DNA of 25,685 bases from an uncultured Acidaminococcus sp. (GCA_905213155.1 CAJMHI010000028.1:1-25685); one strand, 5' to 3'; counted from the stretch's first letter, positions 15,701-23,461 are shown. A program made the numbers and translations. Notes: generated from the sequence alone by a model not told the origin.

Positions 15701-16475
15701 TTTTATACAATGCATAGGCATCTTTTACGGGATCGGTATAGACGCCGTTTGTAATTTCCACATTTTCCAACCGGGTTTCAAAGGTGGTGTGCCGGCAGTG
15801 GTCGGACCAATAGGTATCCAGCACTTTGATTTCCGTAATGGAAGGATCCCGTTTTTCTTTTCGGAAGTACTCCTGGATAAAGGCCAGGTCTTCCAAACTC
15901 ATAGCAAGTCCCTGTTCCTCCATAAAGCTTTGCAGTGCGTCCCTGGTAAGATCCCGGAAACCGCTTAGGACTTTTACCGGTTTTGGCACGGCATAGGTAC
16001 CCTCCAGTGTAGCGGGTTTAGCGGATGCTGCTTCCTGGGCATCTACCGGGTTAATGCAATAATGTTTAATTTTCTCAAACTCTTCGTCCGAAAGGTCCCC
16101 TTCCAGCACGTACACTTTGGCAGCCGCCACGATGGGACGGGTCCCTTGGGTAATCAGTTGGATGCACTGGGCAGCAAAATCTTCCCTCTGGTCATATTGT
16201 CCGGGGAGCAGTTCCTGGGCAAAAGAGCGGGCTTTTTCCGGCACGGTGAAGGTTTCATCCCACACCACATCCACTGGTGCTTCACTCAAGACCAGCGTTT
16301 TGGCGGCCTCGTAGTCCGCCTGGTCTAGGCCCTCCAGGTCATAACGGTTGATCACGCGCACCCGTTTTAAGCCCTTGATGCCCAGCGTCTGCCGCAGGTC
16401 CGCGCAGAGTCCATCTGCCTCTACAGCGTACTCTTTTTTCTTCTCCACGTACACTCTTTTGATTTTGTCGCTCAT
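12702..16475 (-). CDS. purL: Phosphoribosylformylglycinamidine synthase, single-chain
   Basis: This 1257-residue enzyme performs the fourth step of purine synthesis: FGAR, glutamine and ATP give FGAM. It carries all parts in one chain: the N-terminal PurS-like domain (about 1-150), a linker with 'DTYWSDHCRHTTFET', two AIRS-type halves ('NETHNHPTEIEPFGGAATCLGG', 'GRTGRDGMGGATGAS') and a class I glutaminase from about 980 ('KVFIPVFPGLNCEYD'). The glutaminase triad is C1098 ('ALGICNGFQ'), H1228 and E1230 ('GHTER'). Monoderm Bacilli usually split this into PurS, PurQ and PurL, so the long form is informative about lineage. No other pur gene is in the window. A clear GGGAGG precedes the ATG, 11 bp after the acetyltransferase stop. 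Confidence 0.97.
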   Translation of the reverse strand: MSDKIKRVYVEKKKEYAVEADGLCADLRQTLGIKGLKRVRVINRYDLEGLDQADYEAAKTLVLSEAPVDVVWDETFTVPEKARSFAQELLPGQYDQREDFAAQCIQLITQGTRPIVAAAKVYVLEGDLSDEEFEKIKHYCINPVDAQEAASAKPATLEGTYAVPKPVKVLSGFRDLTRDALQSFMEEQGLAMSLEDLAFIQEYFRKEKRDPSITEIKVLDTYWSDHCRHTTFETRLENVEITNGVYTDPVKDAYALYKKDRDFVYGTDTKRPITLMDMACLATKKLKKEGKIPDLDQSEEINACSIVAPISIDGKKEDWLVMFKNETHNHPTEIEPFGGAATCLGGAIRDPLSGRSYVYQAMRVTGSADPRTPYEKTLEGKLPQRKITIGAAQGYSSYGNQIGLATGSVEEYYHPQFVAKRMEVGGVIAAAPKDAVVRERPAAGDLIILLGGRTGRDGMGGATGASKSHNTQSLSEDGAEVQKGNAPNERKIQRLFRDPTVTRLIKRCNDFGAGGVSVAIGELAPGLVINLDKVPKKYEGLDGTELAISESQERMAVCIAPKDLDTFMAAAAKENLEATVVAEVAADPRLVMYWRGEKIVDLSRAFLDTNGITQTSDVIVDPVETVSPFNSTPEEVEGKAIKEAWLANLNRLNVCSEAGLGERFDGSIGRGSVLMPYGGKKQLTRTEGMAARIPVLHGKTNAATVMSCGYNPNVACWSPYHGAMYAVVEAVCRAAAMGADASKLRLSMQEYFPKLRTVHHWGRPFAALMGAYKACCELELPAIGGKDSMSGTFNDLEVPPSLLCFAVGVMDGRDTVSNEFKKAGHSVVFVPVPCDEQEVVDFAALKTILQSLHKGILGKRIVTAGVVKEGGVSAALSTMCLGNGLGFTFVKPFLHEECLFTLQPGGFLVELDDNAQADKVFAGIEYLELGHLTDTGKITVNDTEITLDEVEKAYTRTLEGVFPSVVADSGKQICSMPLFHQDLPLTAPYNVAKPKVFIPVFPGLNCEYDTAAAFEDAGAEADIFVIRNLTPDAIKESVDEMAKRIENAQILAIPGGFSASDEPEGSGKFIATMFRNPKLKEAVLDLLYKRDGLALGICNGFQALVKLGLVPYGEVRPLAETSPTLTFNTIGRHISRMVRTKVVSNKSPWLSLTEPGEIFTVAISHGEGRFVATEEEIKQLFKNGQVGTQYVNEQGEPTMESPYNPNGSLYAIESITSPDGRVLGKMGHTERFTDGLMKNIPGNKLQPIFLAGVQYFK

Positions 16476-16486
16476 GACATCCTCCC

Positions 16487-17668
16487 TTAAAAGTATTCGT
16501 TGATCCAGTTATTCTTTTTGGGGAATAACATTTCCAGTTTTTCGGCGGCAGTAGCGTTAGCAGCATATACCATTCCACTGCGAAGAAGCGCTTGTACGTG
16601 CAAAGCGCCGAAAAACAACTGGGTGAAGGCACGGATATCCATCAAAACATCTGGATCATCCAGGGTATTGAGGATTTGTGTGCCCTCTTTGGTAAAACGT
16701 AATTTTACCAGCATGGTGTTAAGGGGTATCTGTTCATCCTTAAGGCCCAGCACAAACGTCTCTCCGAGCAGATTTTCTGGTATTTCCAGCTGCTGCAGGC
16801 ATTGGGTCGCATTAACTACCCTTCCCATCATAAAAGGGGCTGTCTTAGGCGCCAGTTGCTGGTCCGGCAGTTGCAGATACGTCAAATCATCATCTGCTGC
16901 AAGCCAGTGCAGTGTTTGCCAGGTTCCGGCAAAGCCTTTCATATATTGCAAAAGTCGTACTTTGGCAGGGGCATCAGCAAATAGCATTTCCTGCACATTC
17001 ACTACCCCATTCTCTTTATTATACACCCCGTAGCCCATCGGCGCACCGTGATTTTCCACCACCACAGTTTCATAGCCTTCCGCTGCAGCAGTCAATAAGG
17101 TGTTTTCCCATACCCGCTGGTCCCGTTTGACCCAACCATGGTAGGATTTCATGATCGCTTCATAGACAGGCGCCAATAAAGGCGCCGCCTTTTCAGTGGG
17201 CACCCGGCGAAGCGTATAGCGATCCAGTGCATCTCCACCCAAATCCAGAGAGCGCAGCGGCAAATTGTACTCCTTACGAAAATGCGTATAGGCAAAGCCA
17301 TAGGGCTGATAAATCCCGGCATAGATCGGCATCAAAATTACAAAGGGCACCTTCATGGCCCGCAGCATGGTAAACGTAGTTTCCAGCAGCTGCCCCATCA
17401 CATGGCTGCCCCGGGCCACAGGATCGGTGGCAACCCCCACGATATAGGGAATCTTCCATTCCTTTTCCCGCAGGTGCAGCACATAAGGATTTAAGTGGAG
17501 CATGGTCATCAGCTGATCGTTCTCAAATCCCCCAATGATTTGGTTTTGTTGTAACGCATAGTGACTATGGTACCACTCGTAAAAAGGCGTCCCCTTTTTC
17601 TCAAAGCATTCATCCCACAGATCCATGGCCTGGGGCAGTGTCTTGGCATTCACCAGACGAAAATCCAT
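16487..17668 (-). CDS. Eis-like GNAT acetyltransferase with C-terminal sterol-carrier-like domain
   Basis: The 393-residue protein has the Eis architecture. A first GNAT domain (about 1-140) includes the acetyl-CoA loop 'VGVATDPVARGSHVMGQLL' and 'YQPYGFAYTHFRKEY'. A second GNAT-like domain follows (about 150-285, 'YETVVVENHGAPMGYGVYNKENG'), and then an SCP2-like C-terminal domain (about 295-390, 'LGLKDEQIPLNTMLVKLRF', ending 'TAAEKLEMLFPKKNNWINEYF'). Eis enzymes acetylate amines, including aminoglycosides in some species, but the native substrate here cannot be predicted. It starts 15 bp after the DUF2156 stop behind an AGAGGTG ribosome site and is followed by purL after 11 bp, so the three genes are probably co-transcribed. 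Confidence 0.85.
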   Translation of the reverse strand: MDFRLVNAKTLPQAMDLWDECFEKKGTPFYEWYHSHYALQQNQIIGGFENDQLMTMLHLNPYVLHLREKEWKIPYIVGVATDPVARGSHVMGQLLETTFTMLRAMKVPFVILMPIYAGIYQPYGFAYTHFRKEYNLPLRSLDLGGDALDRYTLRRVPTEKAAPLLAPVYEAIMKSYHGWVKRDQRVWENTLLTAAAEGYETVVVENHGAPMGYGVYNKENGVVNVQEMLFADAPAKVRLLQYMKGFAGTWQTLHWLAADDDLTYLQLPDQQLAPKTAPFMMGRVVNATQCLQQLEIPENLLGETFVLGLKDEQIPLNTMLVKLRFTKEGTQILNTLDDPDVLMDIRAFTQLFFGALHVQALLRSGMVYAANATAAEKLEMLFPKKNNWINEYF

Positions 17669-17683
17669 GCGGCACCTCTTTTC

Positions 17684-18571
17684 TTAGCGAATCACTGTGT
17701 TGTATTTTTTCACCATGAAGGCGGGCTTGTAGGATTCCTTGGCTTTGCGCAAACCGTCCTTGCCCATGTCCTCTTCCCGGTTGATATATTTCACATCTCC
17801 CCAGGCCCGGGACACAAATTCTTTGTTGATAGCAGTATAGAGGCCCCGAATATTGGGATCGGCCTTTTCCACGTGAATAATGGCCGTGTTCATCCCCGTA
17901 ATTTCCCCAAAGGAAAAGGCTTTCACTTCCCCATCCAGACGGATGAGCCCACCCCGCATTTTCAGGAAGGTGAAGTTGTCCAGGGCTTCCTTAATGGCAT
18001 CTTCTTCGTAGATAATAGAAGGATCGGTCTCTTCCCGCACATCAATCCATTTCCTGGCAAACTCGAAGCACTCTGTCAGGTTGTCCCCGCCCATAGGTTC
18101 ATAGACAAAGTCCGGGTTATCTTTTACAAAAGCATTATAATGGTTCTTTTTCTGGTGGAGCTTGCGACCGGACAAGGTAGCTAATTTTTCCTGCTCGTAA
18201 ACATAATCCCAGTTGTTCCGATCTTCTTCATATTCTGTCACTTCCGGCAGGTATTTTTCAAAACGGGCAATGGTATCTTCATAAATCCCGTGGATTTCAA
18301 AAGGCTTGCCTCCAAAAAAAGCCCGCAATTCATCCAGCACCTGGGGCAGCTCCTCGTTGACACCCCCAAAGGGCGGCGTGATAAAGGTTTTATTCTGCAC
18401 CGTAACCATCATAATCAGGCTGCCGTGGGAAATAGCCCAATAGGTATCAAACCCGTGACGCCAGATAAAGTTCGTTCCGAAACAGCACTCAGAGGCGTGA
18501 TAGTCCCGCTCCCTGAAATAATCGTCAAAAATCGGCTTGTCCGCCCGATTGATATGTTTAAATTCTAAAAT
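17684..18571 (-). CDS. DUF2156 (phosphatidylglycerol lysyltransferase C-terminal-like) protein with probable AUU start
   Basis: The protein is a tandem GNAT-fold DUF2156 member: 'LEFKHINRADKPIFDDYF' at the N-terminus, 'LATLSGRKLHQKKNHYNAFVKDNPDFVYEP' in the middle and 'GLYTAINKEFVSRAWGDVKYINREEDMGKDGLRKAKESYKP' near the end. These are the family's hallmark segments. Relatives include the aminoacyl-tRNA-dependent domain of MprF, but this soluble form has no membrane part. The only upstream ATG (18637) has no Shine-Dalgarno site and lies before the -35 box of a promoter inside the open frame. AAAGGGAG (18587-18580) stands 8 nt before ATT 18571, the position where homologues start (M/I-LEFK), and no ATG, GTG or TTG is near. 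I therefore place the start at the ATT, with about 295 residues. Function is unknown. Confidence 0.8.
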   Translation of the reverse strand: MLEFKHINRADKPIFDDYFRERDYHASECCFGTNFIWRHGFDTYWAISHGSLIMMVTVQNKTFITPPFGGVNEELPQVLDELRAFFGGKPFEIHGIYEDTIARFEKYLPEVTEYEEDRNNWDYVYEQEKLATLSGRKLHQKKNHYNAFVKDNPDFVYEPMGGDNLTECFEFARKWIDVREETDPSIIYEEDAIKEALDNFTFLKMRGGLIRLDGEVKAFSFGEITGMNTAIIHVEKADPNIRGLYTAINKEFVSRAWGDVKYINREEDMGKDGLRKAKESYKPAFMVKKYNTVIR

Positions 18572-18605
18572 GGATATCTCTCCCTTTACTGTTAAATTCC
18601 TGTTT

Positions 18606-18634
18606 ATTATAACAGAAACTGTAGGTTTTTTGAA
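18606..18634 (-). promoter_or_regulatory. Promoter of the DUF2156-GNAT-purL genes
   Basis: On the minus strand TTCAAA (18634-18629), a 17-nt spacer and a perfect TATAAT (18611-18606) lie about 35 bp before ATT 18571. The start site would be near 18599, which places ATG 18637 outside this transcript. The genes could also be read from upstream. Confidence 0.65.
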
Positions 18635-18654
18635 CACATTTCAGAGGGGAAATA

Positions 18655-20907
18655 TTATTGCATAGCAATTGTATATTGGGACCCGTCGCCCCACTCTGCA
18701 ATCCGCTGGCGCACATCGTCCAGGTTCAGCACCCCGCAGGCAAAACCTTTTTTCACCAAGGCTTCCGGCAAATACTCATCATACTTATCAAATACCGGCA
18801 CTTCGTGGGGGTAGACAAGGCTTAAAGGATCAATCTCCTTATGGATCTCTTTTTGCAGCACCCTGAAAAAGGTGGGTGCATCTGCTTCCATCATAAATTG
18901 CATGAAGAAAGGCCGGAAGGGATCCAATTTTTTAAGGCCCAAGGCTCCCGCACAGTGGATATTTAAAAACCGCTCCATAGCCAAGAAGCCATAGGTCCCC
19001 AGCCAGGGCAAAAGGCACCACATCTTACCGCCCAAATGGATGAGAGGAGACACGGCAGCACCACTTTTTTGTGCGGTAAAACGGGCCTGTTGCAGGCGGC
19101 TTACTGCATTTTTCATCAAATAGGGGTAGCTGCGTTCCTCCCGCAGCACTTCCCGCATCCGTTCCAAGACTTTGGTATGCAAATCTCCAGGGCACTCGCC
19201 AAAGTAAGCGGGCACTTTCCCCTTTTCCAGTTCGCAGTAAATGACCTTGCGTTTGCGGTCCACGTCCAGTACCCGCCACACATGACCGGCCAGCGCAATC
19301 TTTTCCCCTGGCGGCGGAGGCGCTACCACCGTTCCCAGTTCCTGTGACTCGCAGCGCACGGTATATTCCTCGCTTTCCTGGAACACACCGTAAAACTTAA
19401 AGGAATTCACCACACGCTCCCCAGCAAGACCTATAATCAGACCACCTCGCTCCGTTTTCTGGATATGATCCGTCTGAATCAGATGGGACAAAAGCACTCT
19501 GTAGTCATCTTTAGTAATCCGATGAAAATACGAAAGCCGCAGCACCTTTTCCGCAAGTGCTCCTGGGCTCATTTCACCGCCTGCCGCCAGTGTGCTCATG
19601 GTCTGGTGGTACAAAAGGCTAAAGGGGAGCCTATTCAAACGGGGCGGCTCCACCCATTTTTCTTCCAGATATAATTGGATCAAAGCAATGCCCTGGAGAA
19701 GTTTCCAAGGAATGGTAGCGGGTAGCATAGCCCGGATTTCCGGTTCATCTTCCCGGATCACAAACCACATTTCCTGGGGATCTCCCCGGCGTCCCGTACG
19801 CCCCATACGCTGCAAAAACGACGACACTGTCCAAGGCGCATCAATCTGAAACGCCCGCTCCAGTTTTCCGATATCAATTCCCAGTTCCAATGTAGAAGTA
19901 GTTACAGTGGTCAGATTCTGACTGTCGTCTTTCATCAGCATCTCGGCGGTCTCCCGGTAAGACGGAGACAAATTGCCGTGGTGGATGAGAAACCGATCCG
20001 GCTCATGCCGCAGACTGCAATACTGCCGAAGCGTTGTGGTTACGCCTTCACATTCTTCTCGTGAATTGACAAACACCAGGCATTTTTTGCCACGGGTGTG
20101 CTCAAAGATATACCCCAGTCCTGGGTCTGCCTGCAGCGGCGCCTCATCTGTTTTTTCTTCCAGAACTGGCAATGCGTCCACTGTTTTACCATCCCCGGCC
20201 TGGGCGTCCTTTACATAAAAATGTTCCATCGAAAGGCGCCAGCGGTTTCCCGGTGCGGTAACATGAGGGATCAGTGTCTTACGCCCCGTTCCTTGGGAGA
20301 GCAGTGCTCCCACTTTTTCCGGCTCTCCCAGCGTGGCAGAAAGTCCAATCCGTCTTGGATTTACACCTGCCAGTCTTCCCAGTCGTTCAATCAGGCAGAG
20401 CGTCTGGCCGCCCCTGTCGCCTCTCAGCAAGGAATGGACTTCATCAATCACTACAAAGCGTAGATCACCAAATAATTTAGGCACGGCCATATGCTTGTGG
20501 AGCAAAATGGCTTCTAAGGATTCCGGCGTAATTTGCAAGATCCCGGAAGGGCGCCGCATAAGTTTGGCTTTATGACTTTGGCTTACGTCCCCATGCCAGT
20601 GCCATACAGGAATCCCCCCGTCTTCGCAAAGCGGCAGCAGTCGTTCAAATTGGTCATTAATAAGAGCTTTCAATGGACCAATATAGATACAACCCACGCT
20701 TTTAGGTGGCTTCTGGGCAAAAAGGGATAAAATAGGAAAAAATGCCGCTTCTGTTTTCCCTGATGCGGTAGAGGCCGTCAGTAAGAGATTCTCATCCGTA
20801 TGAAAAATCACGTCCCCTGCTGCCACCTGGATGGGCCGCAGTTCCTCCCAGCTGTGTGCATAAATAAAATCCTGTACAAAAGGGGCATACTGGTCAAAAA
20901 TACTCAT
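18655..20907 (-). CDS. Lhr-like DEAD/DEAH superfamily 2 helicase, BrxHI-like
   Basis: This is a 750-residue SF2 helicase counted from ATG 20907. It has a Q-type motif ('LRPIQ', 23-27), Walker A 'TASTASGKTE' (44-53), motif Ia 'GPLKALINDQ', motif II 'DEVH' (155-158), motif III 'SATLGEP' (190-196), motif IV 'CLVFVNSREEC', motif V 'TSTLELGIDIG' and motif VI 'QRMGRTGRRGD' (367-376). The long C-terminal part includes a beta-rich 'ESQELGTVVAPPPPGEKIALAGHVWRVLDVD' segment as in Lhr-type proteins. Size and partner match BrxHI of type 2 BREX. The gene starts 13 bp after the ATPase stop behind AAAGG. A TTG at 20940 would overlap that gene but adds residues that look non-native. Both products probably act together on DNA or RNA. 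Confidence 0.88.
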   Translation of the reverse strand: MSIFDQYAPFVQDFIYAHSWEELRPIQVAAGDVIFHTDENLLLTASTASGKTEAAFFPILSLFAQKPPKSVGCIYIGPLKALINDQFERLLPLCEDGGIPVWHWHGDVSQSHKAKLMRRPSGILQITPESLEAILLHKHMAVPKLFGDLRFVVIDEVHSLLRGDRGGQTLCLIERLGRLAGVNPRRIGLSATLGEPEKVGALLSQGTGRKTLIPHVTAPGNRWRLSMEHFYVKDAQAGDGKTVDALPVLEEKTDEAPLQADPGLGYIFEHTRGKKCLVFVNSREECEGVTTTLRQYCSLRHEPDRFLIHHGNLSPSYRETAEMLMKDDSQNLTTVTTSTLELGIDIGKLERAFQIDAPWTVSSFLQRMGRTGRRGDPQEMWFVIREDEPEIRAMLPATIPWKLLQGIALIQLYLEEKWVEPPRLNRLPFSLLYHQTMSTLAAGGEMSPGALAEKVLRLSYFHRITKDDYRVLLSHLIQTDHIQKTERGGLIIGLAGERVVNSFKFYGVFQESEEYTVRCESQELGTVVAPPPPGEKIALAGHVWRVLDVDRKRKVIYCELEKGKVPAYFGECPGDLHTKVLERMREVLREERSYPYLMKNAVSRLQQARFTAQKSGAAVSPLIHLGGKMWCLLPWLGTYGFLAMERFLNIHCAGALGLKKLDPFRPFFMQFMMEADAPTFFRVLQKEIHKEIDPLSLVYPHEVPVFDKYDEYLPEALVKKGFACGVLNLDDVRQRIAEWGDGSQYTIAMQ

Positions 20908-20920
20908 TCTGCAGCCTTTC

Positions 20921-22237
20921 TTATACCGTAAATTCCGCAAATTCCGATGGTGTCTCTTCCTCTACTGCATTTTTTGCATATGCAAAAGAATCCGACTGCA
21001 GTAGCTCTGCCACTTTGACCTCCGGATGCTGGTAAATAATATCCAGCACTTCAATATAATCCCGAATCACTTCCCGGGGCGTGATATGGCTGTCGGCACC
21101 GATGCGTCCAAACTCGATTTTGATAAAGTCCACCCGGTCCTGTTGTGTCAGCTGCGGCGTATACCCGTACAATACACCGTGAATCTCCGTCAGCTTTTCA
21201 ATGAGGATTAGCATTTCCTCATTGGTCAGCGGTTGCAGCCGGATCACCGGTGCCAAAAGGTCTTTGTGTGTGCCCCCGAAATGGCCTTCCGCCAAACGGG
21301 AACGCAGGGCCTCATAACTATAGACGCCACGGCGGGGATCCTCCATGCACTGGGGTGTGCCGCCCATGATAATGCCAAAATAATGGGCTTTGCCCTGCAA
21401 GGTATCGTTGTACATGGTGAGAATCTTTTCGTAATTATATTGCCGAGTAATAGCGTGGGGAATTTTGTAGATATTTACCAGCTCATCAATACAGACCAAA
21501 AGACCGGCATACCCTGCCTGTTTCAAGAACATGGCAAAGATTTTAAGATACTCGTACCAATCTTCGTCAGAGATGATAATGCTCACCCCAAGTTCCTGGC
21601 GGGCTTCCGTCTTTAAATGGTATTCACCCCGGAACCACTTGATCACCTTGGCTTTTAGTGCTTCGTCTCCGTTGCGGTAAGACTGGTAATACAATGTGAG
21701 CAGCCGGGCAAAATCAAAGCCGTGAACCATTTCGTTAAGCGTATTAATGACCCTTGCGATTTCCCGCTGTACCAAGGTGTCCAGCTGTGGGTCCTGCAGA
21801 GAAAGGCCGCTTTCTTCCAGAACCTTTTGCTGCACCTGATTGATCCACCGGTCCAGAATGAGCGGAAGTGCACCCCCTTCCGGACGGGTTTTGGTCGCCA
21901 TATTTCGTACCAGTTCCCGGTAGGTGGCAAGGCCCTGCCCTTTAGTGCCTTGCAGACGTCGTTCCGGAGAGAGATCTCCGTCCACCACCACAAAATTTTT
22001 CTCCATTACATAATTCCGGATAGTTTGGAGCAAAAAACTCTTTCCGCTGCCATAGCGGCCTACGATAAACCGGAAGGACGCTCCTCCGTCAGCGATTACG
22101 TCCACATCGTGGAGCAAGGCATCAATTTCGTTCTTCCGCCCCACTGTAATATACGGAAGCCCGATTCTTGGCACCACGCCCCCTTTGAGGGAGCTGATGA
22201 GAATCCGGGCAATACGTTTAGGAATTGTCACTGTCAT
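20921..22237 (-). CDS. P-loop ATPase of the BrxD/DUF2791 family
   Basis: This 438-residue AAA-type ATPase begins 'PKRIARILISSLKGGVVPRIGLPYITVGRKNEI', the typical N-terminus of DUF2791 proteins. Walker A is 'GRYGSGKS' (60-67), followed by 'VVVDGDLSPERRLQG'. Walker B is 'GLLVCIDEL' (245-253, D251, E252), and a sensor region reads 'FGIIMGGTPQCMEDPRRGVYSYEALRSRL'. The C-terminal lid carries 'LQPLTNEEMLILIEKL'. In BREX type 2 this family (BrxD) accompanies the helicase BrxHI, and in other Bacillota it sits with a helicase and TerB-domain proteins. Here it overlaps the secreted-protein gene by 20 bp and is followed at once by the helicase, so the pair must be co-expressed. AAGGA lies 6 nt before the ATG. 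The pair's role outside BREX is unknown. Confidence 0.85.
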   Translation of the reverse strand: MTVTIPKRIARILISSLKGGVVPRIGLPYITVGRKNEIDALLHDVDVIADGGASFRFIVGRYGSGKSFLLQTIRNYVMEKNFVVVDGDLSPERRLQGTKGQGLATYRELVRNMATKTRPEGGALPLILDRWINQVQQKVLEESGLSLQDPQLDTLVQREIARVINTLNEMVHGFDFARLLTLYYQSYRNGDEALKAKVIKWFRGEYHLKTEARQELGVSIIISDEDWYEYLKIFAMFLKQAGYAGLLVCIDELVNIYKIPHAITRQYNYEKILTMYNDTLQGKAHYFGIIMGGTPQCMEDPRRGVYSYEALRSRLAEGHFGGTHKDLLAPVIRLQPLTNEEMLILIEKLTEIHGVLYGYTPQLTQQDRVDFIKIEFGRIGADSHITPREVIRDYIEVLDIIYQHPEVKVAELLQSDSFAYAKNAVEEETPSEFAEFTV

Positions 22238-23027
22238 GTTGTTCCTTTCCTGTCTTGCTGTTGTCAGTACTTTGCTTTCTTTCAGCCGCCTTGCCTTTGG
22301 CTTTTAACGTGTTCTTAAAATTTTTGAAAAATCGGTCCACAATCCGTTTATAGATATCCATGGCACGGGTTTCATCTCCTCTGGTGCGGATATCTTCACT
22401 GCTCAGCACCAATTTTCCCGTTTTGGTATCATAGGTATTAAAGACAGCACCCACAGTAACGTAAGGCACATAATACGAGGGAACATATTCTGGGTAGGTT
22501 ATCGTGCGATACCAGGAGTGGTAATGCCCCTTTTCGTCAAAATAACCATCCTCTACTTCCGTAGTGCGCCACTCCGTATGGGCCGGCACCAGCACTGCAT
22601 CCCGTCCCAAGGTATCCAGGCGGGCTGTTACATATAGCTCTGCCTGTGCTGCAGCCGCAGGAATCTGCACTGCGGTTTCAGTGTTTGCTGCAGTTTCTGG
22701 CAAAGAAGTCGTTTCTTTATTCTCTTTCCCTGCTTTTTCCGCAGCCTTCCCTGGCAATAAGGCCCGGGGAACTTCTACCAGTGGCTGCAGGGTTTTCACT
22801 TTGGTAAAAGCCGCCCCCTTCTTCCGCCAATAGGTTTCCATAGCCTGATTTCCGCCAAAGCTGGGAAGTTTAACCTTGGAAAAATCAAAGCGCTCCAGAT
22901 ACACGGTTTTTACCCCTGTGAAATCATACTCCGGATCCTGCCAGGACGCATACCGGGCCCCTGCAGGCAGGGAGGAGAAAACCGCAAAGCACAGTGCCAA
23001 AAATCCCACACGCCATTTGTTTAACAT
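22218..23027 (-). CDS. Secreted protein of unknown function (DUF4136-like at best)
   Basis: I choose ATG 23027 because GGAGG sits about 7 nt upstream, whereas the open frame to 23066 has no site. The 269-residue product has a signal peptide MLNKWRVGFLALCFAVFSS ending near 'PAGA' and no lipobox cysteine. The mature part starts 'PEYDFTGVKTVYLERFDFSKV', reminiscent of DUF4136 or lipoprotein-type folds. A low-complexity Ala/Glu/Thr linker follows, then a Tyr-rich stretch 'YHSWYRTITYPEYVPSYYVPYV' and 'TKTGKLVLSSEDIRTRGDETRAMDIYKRIVDRFFKNF', and last a highly charged tail that encodes the overlap with the ATPase gene. Its 20-bp overlap with a cytosolic ATPase gene is odd and may reflect chance operon packing. 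The family assignment is weak. Confidence 0.7.
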   Translation of the reverse strand: MLNKWRVGFLALCFAVFSSLPAGARYASWQDPEYDFTGVKTVYLERFDFSKVKLPSFGGNQAMETYWRKKGAAFTKVKTLQPLVEVPRALLPGKAAEKAGKENKETTSLPETAANTETAVQIPAAAAQAELYVTARLDTLGRDAVLVPAHTEWRTTEVEDGYFDEKGHYHSWYRTITYPEYVPSYYVPYVTVGAVFNTYDTKTGKLVLSSEDIRTRGDETRAMDIYKRIVDRFFKNFKNTLKAKGKAAERKQSTDNSKTGKEQHDSDNS

Positions 23028-23053
23028 GTTTCCCACCTCCACGAACTGTATAC

Positions 23054-23082
23054 TTGACATTAACATTTACTTATTCTATACT
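23054..23082 (+). promoter_or_regulatory. Promoter of trxA
   Basis: A perfect TTGACA (23054-23059), a 17-nt spacer and TATACT (23077-23082) lie about 50 bp before the GTG start of trxA. Confidence 0.75.
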
Positions 23083-23102
23083 TATACCTATACAGAATAC
23101 AA
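23075..23102 (-). promoter_or_regulatory. Leftward promoter of the secreted protein-ATPase-helicase operon
   Basis: On the minus strand TTGTAT (23102-23097), a 16-nt spacer and TATAGA (23080-23075) are present. The -10 overlaps the -10 of the trxA promoter on the other strand, so the two polymerases may compete. The spacing is one short of optimal. Confidence 0.45.
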
Positions 23103-23135
23103 CATTTCCTGAGAGAATGAAAGAGGTGGAACAAC

Positions 23136-23459
23136 GTGGAATATACCTTCACGAAAGATAATTTTGCACAAGACGTGCTGCAAAGCGATCGTCCTGTGCT
23201 GGTGGATTTCTATGCCGACTGGTGCGGTCCCTGTAAAATGATTAGTCCCATTGTAGCCAAAGTTGCAGAGAAATACGCTGACCAGCTTAAAGTGGGCAAA
23301 GTCAACGTAGATGAGCAGCAGGAACTGGCACTGCAATATCATGTCATGAGCATTCCCTACCTGGCTTTCTTTAAAAACGGTGAACTGGTAGGCGAAATCG
23401 TGGGTGCCGTCCCCGAAGCCCAACTGGAAGACGCTGTACAAAAAGCGCTGGCGAAATAA
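23136..23459 (+). CDS. trxA: Thioredoxin
   Basis: This 107-residue thioredoxin has the classic fold: 'VLVDFYADWCGPCKMISPIV' with redox cysteines C30 and C33, the buried Asp (D24), and the cis-proline loop 'MSIPYLAFFKNGELVGEIVGA'. It reduces cytosolic disulfides with electrons from thioredoxin reductase, which is not in the window. The start is GTG at 23136 behind GAGGTGG. It has a strong promoter and its own terminator, so it appears monocistronic. Confidence 0.96.
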   Translation: MEYTFTKDNFAQDVLQSDRPVLVDFYADWCGPCKMISPIVAKVAEKYADQLKVGKVNVDEQQELALQYHVMSIPYLAFFKNGELVGEIVGAVPEAQLEDAVQKALAK

Positions 23460-23461
23460 GT

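Noticed and set aside
12954..16475. Many long plus-strand open frames opposite purL and the M16C gene (for example 15069-15968, 299 residues)
   Set aside because: They are antisense shadows without ribosome sites. The minus-strand products match full-length conserved enzymes.
18569..18637. ATG 18637 as the start of the DUF2156 protein
   Set aside because: It has no ribosome site and lies upstream of the -35 box of the apparent promoter, and the added residues do not look like the family N-terminus.
20908..20940. TTG 20940 as helicase start giving a 20-bp overlap
   Set aside because: ATG 20907 has AAAGG at suitable spacing, and the extra 11 residues do not resemble helicase N-termini.
18655..22237. 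Complete BREX or other known defence island
   Set aside because: No PglX methylase, PglZ phosphatase, PglW kinase or nuclease gene is present; only the ATPase and helicase are.
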